64,000 bases of DNA. Origin: Eretmocerus hayati. Its lineage: Eukaryota; Arthropoda; Insecta; Hymenoptera; Aphelinidae. The notes beneath the pieces were generated by a model. That model did no database searches, was not told the DNA's origin, and saw only the letters and a list, made by a program, of their open reading frames with translations. Positions 10,286 through 21,879 of this stretch are shown piece after piece (positions within the stretch are counted from its first letter, which is position 1; the number at the start of each line of letters is the position of its first letter). Where the stretch lies: NCBI GenBank assembly GCA_029851415.1, contig CM056741.1, forward strand, positions 150,214,522 to 150,278,521, given 5' to 3'. Made by a program: the position numbers and the translations under genes.

Positions 10286-10603
10286 CCCTGCCGATTGGAA
10301 TCTCTAGGCCCAAATGATTCCAGGAGGAATCTGATGCACTGAAGAGGGAAGAAAGAAGAAAGAAGAGGGAAGAAAGAAGAAAGAGAGGGAACAATGAAGA
10401 ATGAAGATAGAAGATGCCGACAAGTGGCCGAAGAGAGAAGATGGAGAAGAGGAACGCTCGCAATCGAGCGCGAGACATGCCGCTCATCCTGAAGTAATGC
10501 TCACGCGGTTCCGGGATGAGATGGTAGATGCAGGTGGATCTCCTTCTTGATTGCCCGATGCCCTAGGTATCGGACATCGAGGGGAGAGGGATATTACACG
10601 GCC

Positions 10604-10625
10604 GGGCCCACCTCTCGGTGGGCCC
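10604..10625 (+). promoter_or_regulatory. perfect 9-bp hairpin in LINE 3' UTR (copy 2)
   Basis: The same stem-loop as in copy 1 (GGGCCCACC, TCTC loop, GGTGGGCCC) is present without change, about 130 nt before the poly(A). A role as RT recognition site is inferred from other LINEs. Confidence 0.6.
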
Positions 10626-10776
10626 CACCCAAACCCGTGTCCCGCCTGGTATGGCCTGCGTGGGCTATGCGTAGTCCGCGTAAGCTGAACCAGTCCGGTG
10701 TCTGGGGACGGATCCGAGGGATCCTGAGGCAGATTTTGCCCTCTAACCACCTTAAAAAAAAAAAAAAAAAAAAAAA

Positions 10777-12249
10777 GCATGGCGGATTGTAAATTTAGTT
10801 CAAAGACTCTCTGATGTGCTGAGTCTGGATTGAGCAGAACCAGATTTTGAAAATCACTCCTTTATTGTACGCTGTGTCAAGTTCGCCAAAATCTTTGAAG
10901 TCAGTTTTGCTCATAGATTTATTGAATTTTGTATTTCGAGAATCGATACAAATCGAATTCTCATTATTAGGATTGAGTATCGCGGTGTTGATTGATTACT
11001 ATTGCAAAATGACGATGAAATTCTAAGATGAACGCCAAATGATCTATTGAATTTAAGACTTTGTGGGAGAGAATTTTTGTAAAATTCCCTACATTATTGA
11101 ATGCCGGTCAACCAAATATATTTTCTTGGTCAAGAAAGCACGAAATCTTTTATGATTCAGTCTTCCAAGCAGTATTTAGTAGTCCCGACATCCATTTAGC
11201 GGTTTGACAAATTCTTTTAATTGTTAGTAAATTTTTGAAACTGGTGTTTGTGATGGAGACCATGATATAGTGGAAACTGTCTAAATTCGAGAACTCCCTA
11301 AGTCGAATTTTGCCGAGTCCCTTCAAATTCGAGTTAGAGAGTTTCTACTGTACACAATTTCACTCAGCAGTTTTGTTGCCATGTGAGATTCATAATAAAG
11401 TTCTCTTCCAAGCACTGTCATGAAAAAATGAAATAATTTTGATCATAAAAGTCAGCCGTCGGCAAACACTTTATGTTCAAAGTTGTTAATACTCGATTGA
11501 GATGAGTGATTACTTCTCTTCTCTACTATAAAATTAATATTGTATGACCATCTATCGTTGTAGATCTGCAATCGACTCTCCGTTCAAGCATAAAATATGA
11601 ATTTTTTCCCCAAGTAGATGAATAAATAGATATGCCAAAGCTACGCAAACTGTCTTGACGTATTTTCGTATTACTGCGGTATTTTCAATGTAGAATACAG
11701 TTGCATCGCAGCCTCGCACCCTTTCAATTTGCTACAAATAAGCAATCAAATCCTCACTTCTGATTTTCCATGAACAGTAAATCTTCCCGTCACTTGATTC
11801 AGTACATTTATGTATTTCCCAATTTACGCAGATATAAATCTCGTAATTCAAACTGCCGAACCAACTAGACCTTAAAGTCAAGACAATTCTGGTATCAAGG
11901 CTAAACTTGAATTCAGTCAGTCCGGTTCAGAGTCAAGTCGAATAATGAACAATGATGGGAAACAGGGCGCTCAATTGACGGTAATTTTTAGAGCATAGTG
12001 AATGTGCATTCCACGAAATGCATTTCCTCGCGTAATGAGAGAAAGTTAGAGAACAAATAATTTATAGTTGCAGCGCGCATCAAATTACTCACACAAGATT
12101 ACTCAGGAGATGAAACGTGTCTTAATCCTATACCATGAAAATCAAGTTTCTCAAACAAGCACGCTAGCATTATTTGTTACATCATGTTGTAACTTCTGGA
12201 TACAGTTACTCAAGGCTTTTTTCATTGAATTGGAAAATCTATGCAATGA
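10777..12249. other. intergenic, nothing recognised
   Basis: AT-rich single-copy-looking sequence downstream of the LINE poly(A). No exon, RNA gene or clear repeat was identified. Confidence 0.5.
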
Positions 12250-12262
12250 TGATATTCTTATT
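12250..12262. repeat. left target-site duplication of the 5S SINE
   Basis: TGATATTCTTATT, identical to 12739-12751, directly adjoins the AATAAATG tail of the SINE. Confidence 0.85.
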
Positions 12263-12738
12263 CATTTATTCATTTATTCACCCTTTCTGTTCAACGGTCG
12301 TCTTCAGCCAATGGACTATACAACCGGGGAGGATGTCGTGGGCTTAACATTTTGTGTTTTATCGTGGTGTGTTTGAGGTCCAGTCGCTCATGCTAACTTA
12401 ATTATCTCTACATTTGCCCGAGAATCATGCCGGTGGAGGGAGGGAAAACTCCCAAAGGGGGTAAACCTGTTCCAGAGAGTTCGGCACATTAATCATGCTA
12501 CCCTTACGGTGCTCATGCCACTTTTCGTAATTATGGACATCGCGATCGTAACACTTCATGCCTTCCGCTCACGTTGCTGAGGTGTGAGTTTCAATTAACC
12601 GATCAGGAAAGTCAGCAAGTCGAGGTTGATTAGACCGAGATGGGTGGTCACCCATCCAATTACTAACCGCGCCCGACAATGCTTAACTTCGATGATCGGC
12701 CGAGCTGACACCCAGCGACCCCACCATTTGTTTCGGTG
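12263..12738 (-). mobile_element. 5S rRNA-derived SINE (SINE3 type), full length
   Basis: On the minus strand the 5' ~95 bp (12738-12645) resembles 5S rRNA, with CCGATCATCGAAGTTAAGC, then GGGCGCGGTTAGTA and TTGGATGGGTGACC in the order and spacing of the 5S internal control region (A box, intermediate element, C box). It would therefore carry its own RNA polymerase III promoter. A ~370-bp unrelated body follows and ends in a short tandem tail of AATAAATG units. A perfect 13-bp target-site duplication, TGATATTCTTATT, flanks it at 12250-12262 and 12739-12751, proving retroposition. The 5S part has point changes relative to the consensus, as expected of a SINE and not a functional rRNA gene. Confidence 0.88.
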
Positions 12739-12751
12739 TGATATTCTTATT
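12739..12751. repeat. right target-site duplication of the 5S SINE
   Basis: TGATATTCTTATT, identical to 12250-12262, directly adjoins the 5' (5S-derived) end of the minus-strand SINE. Confidence 0.85.
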
Positions 12752-13136
12752 TATGAACATGATTTACGAATGCTATCTATCAGCCTACACGGTGATGTTC
12801 TGAAACGGTAAGAAACTGAATTTCGGTCGTTGAAATGTGTTCTTTGGTGAGGTTAAATAGAGCACAAGTCCAACGACGCCATTTGAGACTCAAATTAATT
12901 TTGACCCGCTTCTATCATTTTAATCACGATTCAATTTCCATTTGAATCTATTTCACTGGATACAATCAATTCAGAAAAATTTAGCATTGGTCAAATCAAT
13001 GAGTTCAACAGGTTATCATGAAAATTGTTTCACCTCGATACCAGAGAGTATAATCTTTCATAGCAAAAACTTCGCTTAAAAAAGAACGGATGTCAAGTTG
13101 ATCAGAGAACCGAGTCAGAGAGGATCGTCTGAAGTG

Positions 13137-13460
13137 TTTTTTTTTTTTTTTTCAACGAACGAGGTCTCGTGAGACTACCAAGAGGCTATAGAACGGGTCC
13201 CGATACAACTGTATCACGATGTGGTCCACGCGACCAAATAACCGCTAGCCGCGTGCGCTCGATTATGAAATAGCGCGAGTTACGAAAGCACGCCTTGAAA
13301 GACTCATCCTGTAATAATGTTGGGTCTTTGGATGATATCTGGGCGGGGGTATGGTACCGTTACAATTTTGCCTCGTTCCGTCACACTTGTCCTTCCGACC
13401 CTCTTTACGCACAGCCCATTGTATTTCATTGGATTCTTTTGTCGGTCCCAAAGAAATGCC
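13137..13460 (-). mobile_element. possible poly(A)-tailed retroelement 3' end
   Basis: A run of T (about 13138-13154) is followed by a CpG-richer block to about 13460, unlike the AT-rich flanks. On the minus strand this reads as a GC-richer sequence ending in poly(A), as for a retroposed element or processed transcript. A 62-codon minus frame (13451-13263) has no recognised domain. No target-site duplication was found. This is an inference from composition and tail only. Confidence 0.3.
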
Positions 13461-16279
13461 AAAAACTCTTCACGAGCATGTCAATTATCTCATCGCAATT
13501 GAAAGGTTTGATTACAAAGGTTTGTCTTGAGGAAGTCGGTGATTTTTGAATTCTTAGAATTTGCTTCATGAATTCTGAAAGAATTGGAATGCATCATTTC
13601 ATTGTGGTTGAGTTTCAACGTTATCAAAACAGTATTTTCACAAATGCCAATGTAATCGTTATCTTTCACTGATTTGCATGAGTCTCTTGAGAGAAATTGA
13701 ATATTCTAACGAGTGTATTCAATATAGTGTTGTCACATCAGTATAAGAGTGTAGGTATAATAAATAAAGTCCGTAGCACGAAATTGATCTGCCATTTTCT
13801 TCCCACACTTGATGCTGTCAGTGTCGGTTGCAGTGAAATCTAAGGCCTAGCAAAGCGTAGAGACGCTGTGGCCGGATTTCTAATTTAGCATTCGTTGATT
13901 TCCCTTCGGATGCAAGCTCTGTACGGAGTATAGTTAGGATATCGTGCACATGTATAGGTAGTACGGGTATTGCGGTGAGAGGAAGCAAACTTTCTCGCAG
14001 TTATACGGCGCAGCGATAACTCGACATTAAAGTTGTAATGCATCGTCTTACCTCATTCTCTCGAATAATTTCAAACGTATACTTATACTTCGCGTAAGAA
14101 TAATACCTTAGACGTACATGGAAACTTTCGCATCGCATTATGATGCCGTATTCGAATTACGCGCGTGCGGAAATTTTCTCTAGCTTCTGGAAAACTATTT
14201 TGCATTGTGACTGTTTCTTTGCTCTACTTTTTCATTGATTTCGTAGTTTCCTATCTTGCTGGCAGCTAAAGATGAATTCTCATCTGGGATAATCTAAATA
14301 AACGTGATATTCTTCTCATGAACTTCTATACGTGTAGAAGCATAAGTATGAGGATAGCTACATCATACAATGAATGTGAGTTTGCTTCTGGGACTGCGTA
14401 GGAGAGATTTTTGGAAAATTTCATGGTTTGATTCAAGAAAAATGCAGTACATGATTGATCATAAGGTTACCTCCCCAATCATCTCGATTAGATATTCCAC
14501 TCACTTTTCTTGTGGATTCCGAGGAATTCCTCTTGAATAAGATTCCACAGCTAGATTTGTCTGACAAACAGATTCTATGGCTCACTTTAGAACAAAATTA
14601 TGAACATTGAGGCTTGCTGACTTAAAAGTTGCAATTGATGTCGTACCGTTAACGAAAGAAATAGTTATTAGAAGATCAAAATTCACATTCCCCATTGATT
14701 TCTGTGAAAAACTCAGCAATGATCAGAGTGATCTTCGATCTGTACAGGAATCTGACTATTTATCTTGCACTGAGGTTATCCCGCAAAATATTGGTAATTT
14801 ACAAGATACTAATCATGTAATGCATTTCTATAGAGAAACATCATTGAGAAGTTAGCATATCAACATTTGAAATGACTATGTTTCTGGCACTAACGACCAA
14901 GAAAAACCTCAATCTTTCGCAAAAACTAGTAAAAATTTTGATGAGCTTTGTATTTCCACGGAGAATTTCATCTATCTGCCTCGGAATGAATTCTCTGAAA
15001 TCGGTGCTTTGAATCGAATTCATCATATCATGAATAGTTTCTATTCGATACTCTCAAAATTTTTTAAACGGTAGTTTAGAATGGTTTGGCTAACAAGATA
15101 TGTATCCGTAGCATTTCGCGATTGTACAGTTAGGTACACTGATCCGATCTGAATAAAATGCTGGACTAAAGTCGCCACTGACACTCACACGATTACAATT
15201 CTAATGCTGCCCGCGGAAATCAGATGTATCTTTGATGATCTGAGCTATTCTCTTACGAGAATGTGCTGTTCTGTTTTTTACTTCAGTTATAGCGGATCGT
15301 CCTCTACATATGTGAGCCTTGCTGCAATACAGTAAAAAATACCACAAATTTCAACAAGGTATGAGTGTGAGTGTGAGTAGTGTAGGTATTGAGAAGACTT
15401 CCTATTCAGCAATCTGTGTTGTACATATAGATTCTCCCATTTAACTTCTGTGATATTTTAGATGGCAGGAAAATCCAATATAACCGCTTTTAAAAGAGCT
15501 TTCGTAAGGATTACACGGGGATAAGATGGCTGCGCCCTTCAGAATGTTTGCACCTAATTGTATTGATACGGTGATGAATTTTTAAATGTTCACACGATAC
15601 ATGATATGTTGTTTGGGATTAATTCTCATTGGTGGCTAACGAAAGTCATAGTGGTAGTCTACGTGGATAGAGTCTCGGGTGGACTCTGAATAAATTGTAT
15701 CAATAATTATTTTATTCCAATTAGATTGGGTGCATTTCGTCTGGATGCACAGTGCATCATACCCCTTCTGTTCCTTGGTAAATCCACATAGATTTGAAGA
15801 ATGCCTACAACGATTAATTATAAGACAACTCTATATCTCCTGCACCCCTATTTCTAGCATAAGATCTGAACACATGTACTCAGTTTCAGTACTACCAATG
15901 TTTGAAAAGAATTGTAATCTGAATTGGATCACTTCATATCTCGGTCCCCAGGAGGAACTCAATAGCCCTAGGGTTCGTGAATAAGTTGCCATTCTCAGAT
16001 CAGGCTGAGAGAAGTAACCGAATTTCGATTGTCTCGCAAAAATTTCGATTGTTTTTCAGGAATAAATTTTGAGATATAAATTGATCGATTCAGAGCTCGG
16101 TTTTCAGTCAATGCATGAGTACATCGACTCTTCGGGACTTTACCGTCACTTGAGGCTGTAATCATCCATACAATATCTCAATCGCGTAATAAGCTTCGCA
16201 AAGCTTGCAAACTTGCTTGCACGAAATCGCAGTCAATCACGACCAGAGGCAGTGAAAAATCTTCTCTGACGACCTTGTG
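13461..16279. other. intergenic, nothing recognised
   Basis: AT-rich sequence with only short open frames that match no family I know. No repeat structure stood out. Confidence 0.5.
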
Positions 16280-16625
16280 CCAAAAAAAGCCGGAGGGCGA
16301 CCGTGGCCATCGCCATCACCATCAGTAAACGCGGGTGTGTGACCTTGATCCAACTTCAGACCCCGGAGTGTCGAGAGCTGCCGTTTCTGTTATACATAGC
16401 TTGCACAGTGCGAGGCATCAGAAACAGAGAGATGTACCGTTGGGCCCACGTCCCGTTACGGCTCTCAAAGCGCAATAAGGCGCCCCGCAAAACGAGGCCG
16501 ATATTCAACGGTGGATCCTGTTTTTCGAACGGTCCCGCGCGGAGAAAGTGCTACTCCCGCCATATAACGCGCCGTCGTCGTCACATCTGACCCACATTTT
16601 GCGGCCGGGCTCACTTGCCCCCCAC
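16280..16625. other. CpG-rich, GC-rich island
   Basis: About 345 bp with clearly higher GC and many CpG dinucleotides (for example GGCGCCCCGC and CCGTCGTCGTC runs), set in AT-rich surroundings. An open frame of 95 codons exists on plus but looks like a by-product of GC content. It may be a CpG promoter, a 5' non-coding exon of a gene outside view, or a TE fragment. Nothing decides between these. Confidence 0.4.
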
Positions 16626-18209
16626 CATCAAGGCTCACTACAAGCACAAGCATCTTTCATTGGAAGGGTTCTCTCCTCGTTTAGCGAATTACGTCGTTTA
16701 TTCTTGAGAGTGTGCCTCCTCCGTGGGCTTATCACCGACAGCTCATAATACTTGCATATGGTTGTATGCATTTTGACGCAATGTTATTTTGAATGGATAA
16801 GAATCATTTGATTAATGTGAGTTGATTGAGCTAAAAAATTCTGTTGCGAGGGAATAGTTGTTGATGGTCTTTGGATGGGGAGGTTAGCTATTGCATGAAA
16901 GATAACGGGGGGGGGGGAGGATAGTTCGATCGTGCTACTGAAAAACTGGAGGACTGGTTATCACAGCCAGAAAGTCTACCACGGCTTTGGAGTTATTCAT
17001 CAAGTTTGTGGATCTCCATCTCGTTATTGGAATGGTGGTAACTGTTCCAATCTTTTGACTAGAAGTCACATTCTTACAGTTTCAGAGTATACACCCAGAA
17101 ATAGTCCAATCACATTGAGAGGCTAAAATCAAAATTTGGAGAAGCAGTTCAATTAGGCTTGACGGAATCATGATAAACTCAACGAGGATGCAATCAAATT
17201 CTAACAACCTATATTTGCAAACATCTAGCAATCCCTTGGATGCGAGAACCCAATATCTGAAGATTAAATATGATTCATTTATCGGTATAACCTTTGCTAG
17301 GGTCTCAATAAGATGAATTTTTGAGATGAAGGAGAGCCTGCTACAAATTGTTCTGCCTTCTAAAGAAATTGCAATCACAAAATTCTTGATGAATCTATTC
17401 AGAATTATGGACTGATCCAAACTCTTATCCAGATCAATCTTACGATATTCTATTTTAATATCAACTCCGGACATTTTTTTGAGCAAAATTTTCATAGTCG
17501 TTTCGCAACTTCGTCCTTGTGATAGTCAAATGTTTCAAGTGTACTCAGGTTGGCATTCTGCTCATTGTGAAATTGTTTGAACTATAAATCTGAAGAAATG
17601 TAAATATCTTGGAATTATTGGCCATGCCAAGTTAGTGAATGACTTTTGAATTAAAATTATACAGTTTCAAGAAACGATTAGACAAGTGTTAGTTCTCTTG
17701 TAACTCCAAGCCCATATTTCTGCTCTCATCACACTCAAAAATAACGGTGCGAAAAAAAGTGGAGAGAGATATTGAACCGTTAGACTATACATTCTAAGCA
17801 CAAAAACTCAGGCAACGGCACTAAAGAGAAGCATTTGTTTTTTGCCTATCGCAGGCCCGTTATCTTTTCACGGCCTTAGCCTTGGCATTTTTTTCTACCA
17901 TCGTTTGTTTCTTAATGTGTTGCATATGAGCTTGTTAAATTTTGTCAAGATATTTGTGACGATTACGACATCTTTGGGCTTAATCGGATCAAAAATTCCA
18001 AATACAGAATCCAAAAACTGATCGAAATCATCGTATTCGCTGACTGTTTTCAAAAATTTATACAACTCAGAGACAACGCCAAATGAGACTAATGATGTCA
18101 AATTCTGATCATTATCTTGTTGATGCCCCTTCTCATGACGGAAGCTAAAAGTACCCCTCAGAATGATTACAAGTTCCAAGGGAATTTTTCCTCCTCATCA
18201 CCTTGATTT
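16626..18209. other. intergenic with two unrecognised minus-strand open frames
   Basis: Open frames at 17082-17495 and 17895-18179 on minus are longer than most in this AT-rich context but match no family I recognise. A G10 tract lies at about 16908-16917. Confidence 0.4.
17895..18179 (-). CDS. unrecognised 94-codon open frame, possible exon or relic
   Basis: I do not recognise this. The frame begins MELVIILRGTF and ends in a Lys/Arg-rich tail (CNTLRNKRW). Its middle is acidic and hydrophobic (SEYDDFDQFLDSVFGIFDP), more protein-like than typical random AT-rich frames. It lies just beyond the left arm of the 18.2-19.2 / 21.9-22.8 kb inverted repeat, so it may belong to a decayed duplicated gene or TE. 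No splice context was established, and it may simply be a chance frame. Confidence 0.2.
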   Translation of the reverse strand: MELVIILRGTFSFRHEKGHQQDNDQNLTSLVSFGVVSELYKFLKTVSEYDDFDQFLDSVFGIFDPIKPKDVVIVTNILTKFNKLICNTLRNKRW

Positions 18210-19210
18210 TCCTTGGATGATCAGGTGCTATATGATGGGTTGAACGCAAAAACGACCTACGGAAAGAGATCACCTCTCAGATCTCCTTCTAATCTCTTCC
18301 GATCGATTCTGCAGCCCTAAATGATAACTTCGAACCACCTACGGGGCCCAAGAGAATATTTGTTCTTCTGTATCACGCATATCCGTCAAAAAGTCGAGAA
18401 TTCACCGTATCAAATACAATGCTTTTTTATCCACTAAAATGAATTTATCTCGAGTTCTTTGACAGATACAAATGTGCGGTTTGTAATATCTGGATGGGCA
18501 TGAAGAAAGCTGTCGAAAACGTTCGGCAAAGCTGATTTTAGCAGTTCAAGAGCCTCCTGGACCTAGAAAAGTTTTTTTCATAGAGTGGACTGGGCTGATC
18601 CAAGTGATTCATGAGCCATTTCCTGAATTTTAATTTTTTTTAGTGATAGTAAGGAATCATCTAATGCGCATACGCATGGATTCACTCTTTCCGAGCCAAC
18701 TTTGATGATTAGTTGACGTAATTTCGCTCAAGATTGTCACCTACAAAGTTCAAATTCATGGTCTAGAACATGATCTACATCACAATGAATTACATCAAAA
18801 TAAAAGCACATGGGAATCCCAGCCGTTAGCGCTTTCTAAAATGACACATTTCCAAGGTCTTTTGAGGCTCGTTTTTGAGTGCAACATAGCCCTCGAAAGT
18901 ATTTTGAATTACATTATTTTAGCGTAAGATTGTCTGACCTTTCAAAATATGTCATTAAAAATCCTGATCGAGGCGATCCTGAGGAGCTGCATTCAAGTTT
19001 TTGACAGAAAATACGACTTTTACATCCAAAATCGTATTGAGACGGCGAATTCATGAACAAAATTTATAGATCAAGCTCTGAGAGGTCAGGAAAACGTATC
19101 ATTGGAGCCTGAGCTGCAAAACTCATGGGTCGAAAAAATTCCAAGAGACGCATCTAGACCCAATATATTGACCAAAAAAATGAATTTTATTGGAACGCCT
19201 TTTCTTCGTC
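18210..19210 (-). repeat. left arm of ~1-kb diverged inverted repeat
   Basis: Read on minus, this matches 21880-22830 read on plus over several blocks in the same order. One block has CAAAAACTTGAATG next to CTCCTCA-GATC; another has TGATGTAATTC followed by CCATGAATTTG; a third has GTGATACAGAAGAACAAA then GGTGGTTC-AAGTT. Similarity is interrupted, roughly 70% by eye. The two arms enclose the degenerate LINE at 19.4-21.8 kb. Confidence 0.6.
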
Positions 19211-19439
19211 GTTCACACATCCTCACCTCTTTCAATCCCAATCCTGAGCATCAGATAGCTTCTTAAAAAATATCGCACGACATATATTTGACGTGAAAAT
19301 GCCTATTATATCATATTCTGTGATCAGGATTGGGGTAGGATGATGTTTGATGCGAGGAAACGCGTATTTCAGAACCCACCTTTCTTGGATAAAACTTCAT
19401 TTCAAATCCAATCCTGATCGCGAAAACTGAAACATAGTC

Positions 19440-21800
19440 ACTCAAGACATCAAAATATCGAATCTGTTGACTCTAAACCTCACAATTGTGGTAGCAAAAT
19501 GCAGCATAGACACCCAGAATAGATTCAAACCGGACAATCTAAAAATCTCTCCACCCGTCACTATCTCAACGTTCGATCAGCTATCTTCCATCGAAATCAT
19601 TCCGGGATCTTCTCAGCATAAACCTTGGGTGACATCTAACATCAAAGTCTAATGTGGCAACGTGATCGCATGTATCGAGCTGCAAAACGATTCTCCTCAT
19701 CTGCTAGGTATGAGCAATATCGTTTCCTTCGGAATGATGTCGATAGCAAACTCAATTCCAATAATAACCTATTCATCTCTGCTCGACTGGACGAAGCGCC
19801 TGACCCCAAATTCACATGGAGAAAATCACATAAGCTTCGTATCCTGTCACGGAGGCTGCCCTCACCACGCACTCATTTTTCAGCTAATGCTCCCAATAAC
19901 TACTACGTTTCAGTCATATCTAACTCACAGCAGCTTTCAAACACCGATGTTGATCAAACGTGCTCCATACCGATTCCAGAGAATGTTGCTTTCTTTGATT
20001 TTCACAAAGTCTCGGAACATGAAGTCCTTCAGGCACATGCTTCCAGTCCCTCCCGTGGTTTAGGCGCTGACTCAATCTTATCAGGCGTGTTAAAATCTGC
20101 CCTGCCATCACTTGTTCCATACTACAGCCAGTTATTCAATGAGTCTCTATCATCTAGCCACTTCCCCGTGAACTGGAAGAAAGCTTCGATCCTCTCATTG
20201 GCAAAAACAGCCTCTCTCTCGTCTATCCTCGACATGCGTCCCATCGAACAACTTCCTGAAGCTTCTAAAATTGTGGAAAGACTTGTTCATGAGCAGCTTA
20301 TGGCACACTTATGATCCAACAAACGACTGAATCCTCCACAATCAGACTTTCGTCCATCTCACTCAACTCAAGCCGCGGCACTTCAACTTCTCGACTCGAA
20401 AGAACTTGTCAGGCCATAGATAAACGCATGCTTACGGTTCTAATTTTTTCGTTTTTACCAGATAGTTTGATACGGTACCCCATGCCAAACTCCTCATAAA
20501 ACTCAGCAAAATTGGATGCTCCGACAGAGTGATGAGGTAGTTTGTCAGGTATCTTAGGCTAGGACGCAAGCAGTGCGTATGGAGAACGGTCAAAATTCGG
20601 ACTGGAAATGAGTTGCCGCGGGTGTGTCTCAAGGTAGCAGCTGCCTTAGTCTCCTGCTCTTTGTCTTCCACATCAATGATCTTGCTGACTGTCTGAGCCC
20701 GGAGGTCAAGAGTGATCTATGCAGATGACACCCGAATCGATCACCATTGTCACACAGCTGAATTGCCTGCGTGTATTGCACTCCACAATCGAAATGCTAG
20801 TGCTGTCGTCCAATGGGCTGCTGAGAATGATCTCCAGTTAAACTTGAAGAAAACCACCGTCATCATTCTTAGAAGTGAACCTAATCTGAAGCTGTCAAAA
20901 TCAATGATCTTCCTAAAATTGTTGTGTCGGGATCTGAGATACCGCACTCATCTTCTATCAAGAGCCTTGGGGTTCACATATCTCCGAAGCTAGACTGGTT
21001 TACTTAAGTCAACAGCATGATTCGGCGCGTACGCGGGGCGCTATACGCACTACGGTGGTACCAAGGAGCCCTGTCTCGCTCGCTGGCCGAAACTTGTGCA
21101 GAGCGTTGCACTAACACAACTTGATTACGCTGCCCTAGTGACTTATCACATGCAGCAATTTCTTGATGTTAAACTTCAACGCCTCATGAACAGTTGCATT
21201 CGATTCATCTATGGCAATATCCCATGGCAATCACATGTCTCACCGTACCGTAGTTCTTTTGGCTGGCTGTGTCAAATACAGTGATGCATCCCCTCCCTAC
21301 CCAAGAAGGTATCCAGCTCAATACTAGAGTACAAAACCCCACGTACTGAATGAAACACGGAGGCAATCTTTCATCATCTCAGCCTCGGAGCTAATCAACT
21401 CTTCGCCTCAACTTACTCTCAGTCTTGACTCACTCTCTGAGTTTAAAACGATTCTCTTCGAGCATCTGAAACATGAGGACAAATCAGATTTGCTGAGTGA
21501 AGCTAACACTTCAGGCATTCCCCCTATCCCCATCGCCTTGATCTATTCTCTCTTCATCTGAATTTTACATCATTCTTACTGTTGTACATTTCTATCTTTT
21601 TTCTTCTTCATCTTGATGTTGCTCTGCGCACGCCACAACTGCCAATGGTTTATTTCACTTCTGTCACTTTCCGCACTTGCTAATATGAACATATCTATCT
21701 GTATTCCTCCGTATCAACAATCGCTTATAATAACATATCTCAATGTAATATTCCTCTAGAGTCTCATGAGGTTATACCTCCAGACTCTAATGAAGTTCAT
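19440..21800 (+). pseudogene. degenerate CR1/L2-like LINE (reverse transcriptase pseudogene)
   Basis: Plus-strand translation across several frames gives RT-like segments in the right order. They include KPWVTSNIK and RDRMYRAAKRF (19620-19690), FPVNWKKASILSLAK and ASKIVERLV (20160-20290), a fingers/palm region with DSKELV and FDTVPHAKLLIKLSKIGCS (20390-20520), the catalytic IYADDTRI (near 20715), WAAENDLQLNLKKT (20815-20850), DVKLQRLMNSCIRFIYG (21165-21220), and a C-terminal SFIISASELINS...FKTILFEHL (21370-21475). Stops and frameshifts separate the pieces, so it is long dead. No upstream endonuclease domain was recognised, so it is probably 5'-truncated. Its 3' end lies near 21800 with TCAGTCAGTCAATCAAT. 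Confidence 0.85.
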
Positions 21801-21879
21801 TTCAGTCAGTCAATCAATTTCCCTATCACGACAGTACGGGCACCATGGACTCGTTAACAACACTTTTTATCTCGTTCAA

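Larger units (their letters stand above)
6198..10776 (+). mobile_element. R1-clade LINE, copy 2, coding-intact
   Basis: A 4.58-kb non-LTR retrotransposon contains ORF1 (6226-7260), ORF2 (7253-10285), a ~470-bp GA-rich 3' UTR with a hairpin, and a 23-A tail (10754-10776). The R1-clade assignment (R1/TRAS/Waldo group) rests on three CCHC knuckles in ORF1, an APE-type endonuclease fused to the RT, and the C-terminal CX2CX8HX4C finger. It begins immediately after the poly(A) of copy 1. Only 28 nt precede the ORF1 ATG, and that leader is open in frame with ORF1, so slight 5' truncation is possible. No target-site duplication is evident at the 3' junction (GCATGGCGG). Confidence 0.9.

Noticed and set aside
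12637..12738. A functional 5S rRNA gene
   Set aside because: Only part of the 5S sequence matches, with changes, and it is fused to a SINE body and tail inside a target-site duplication.
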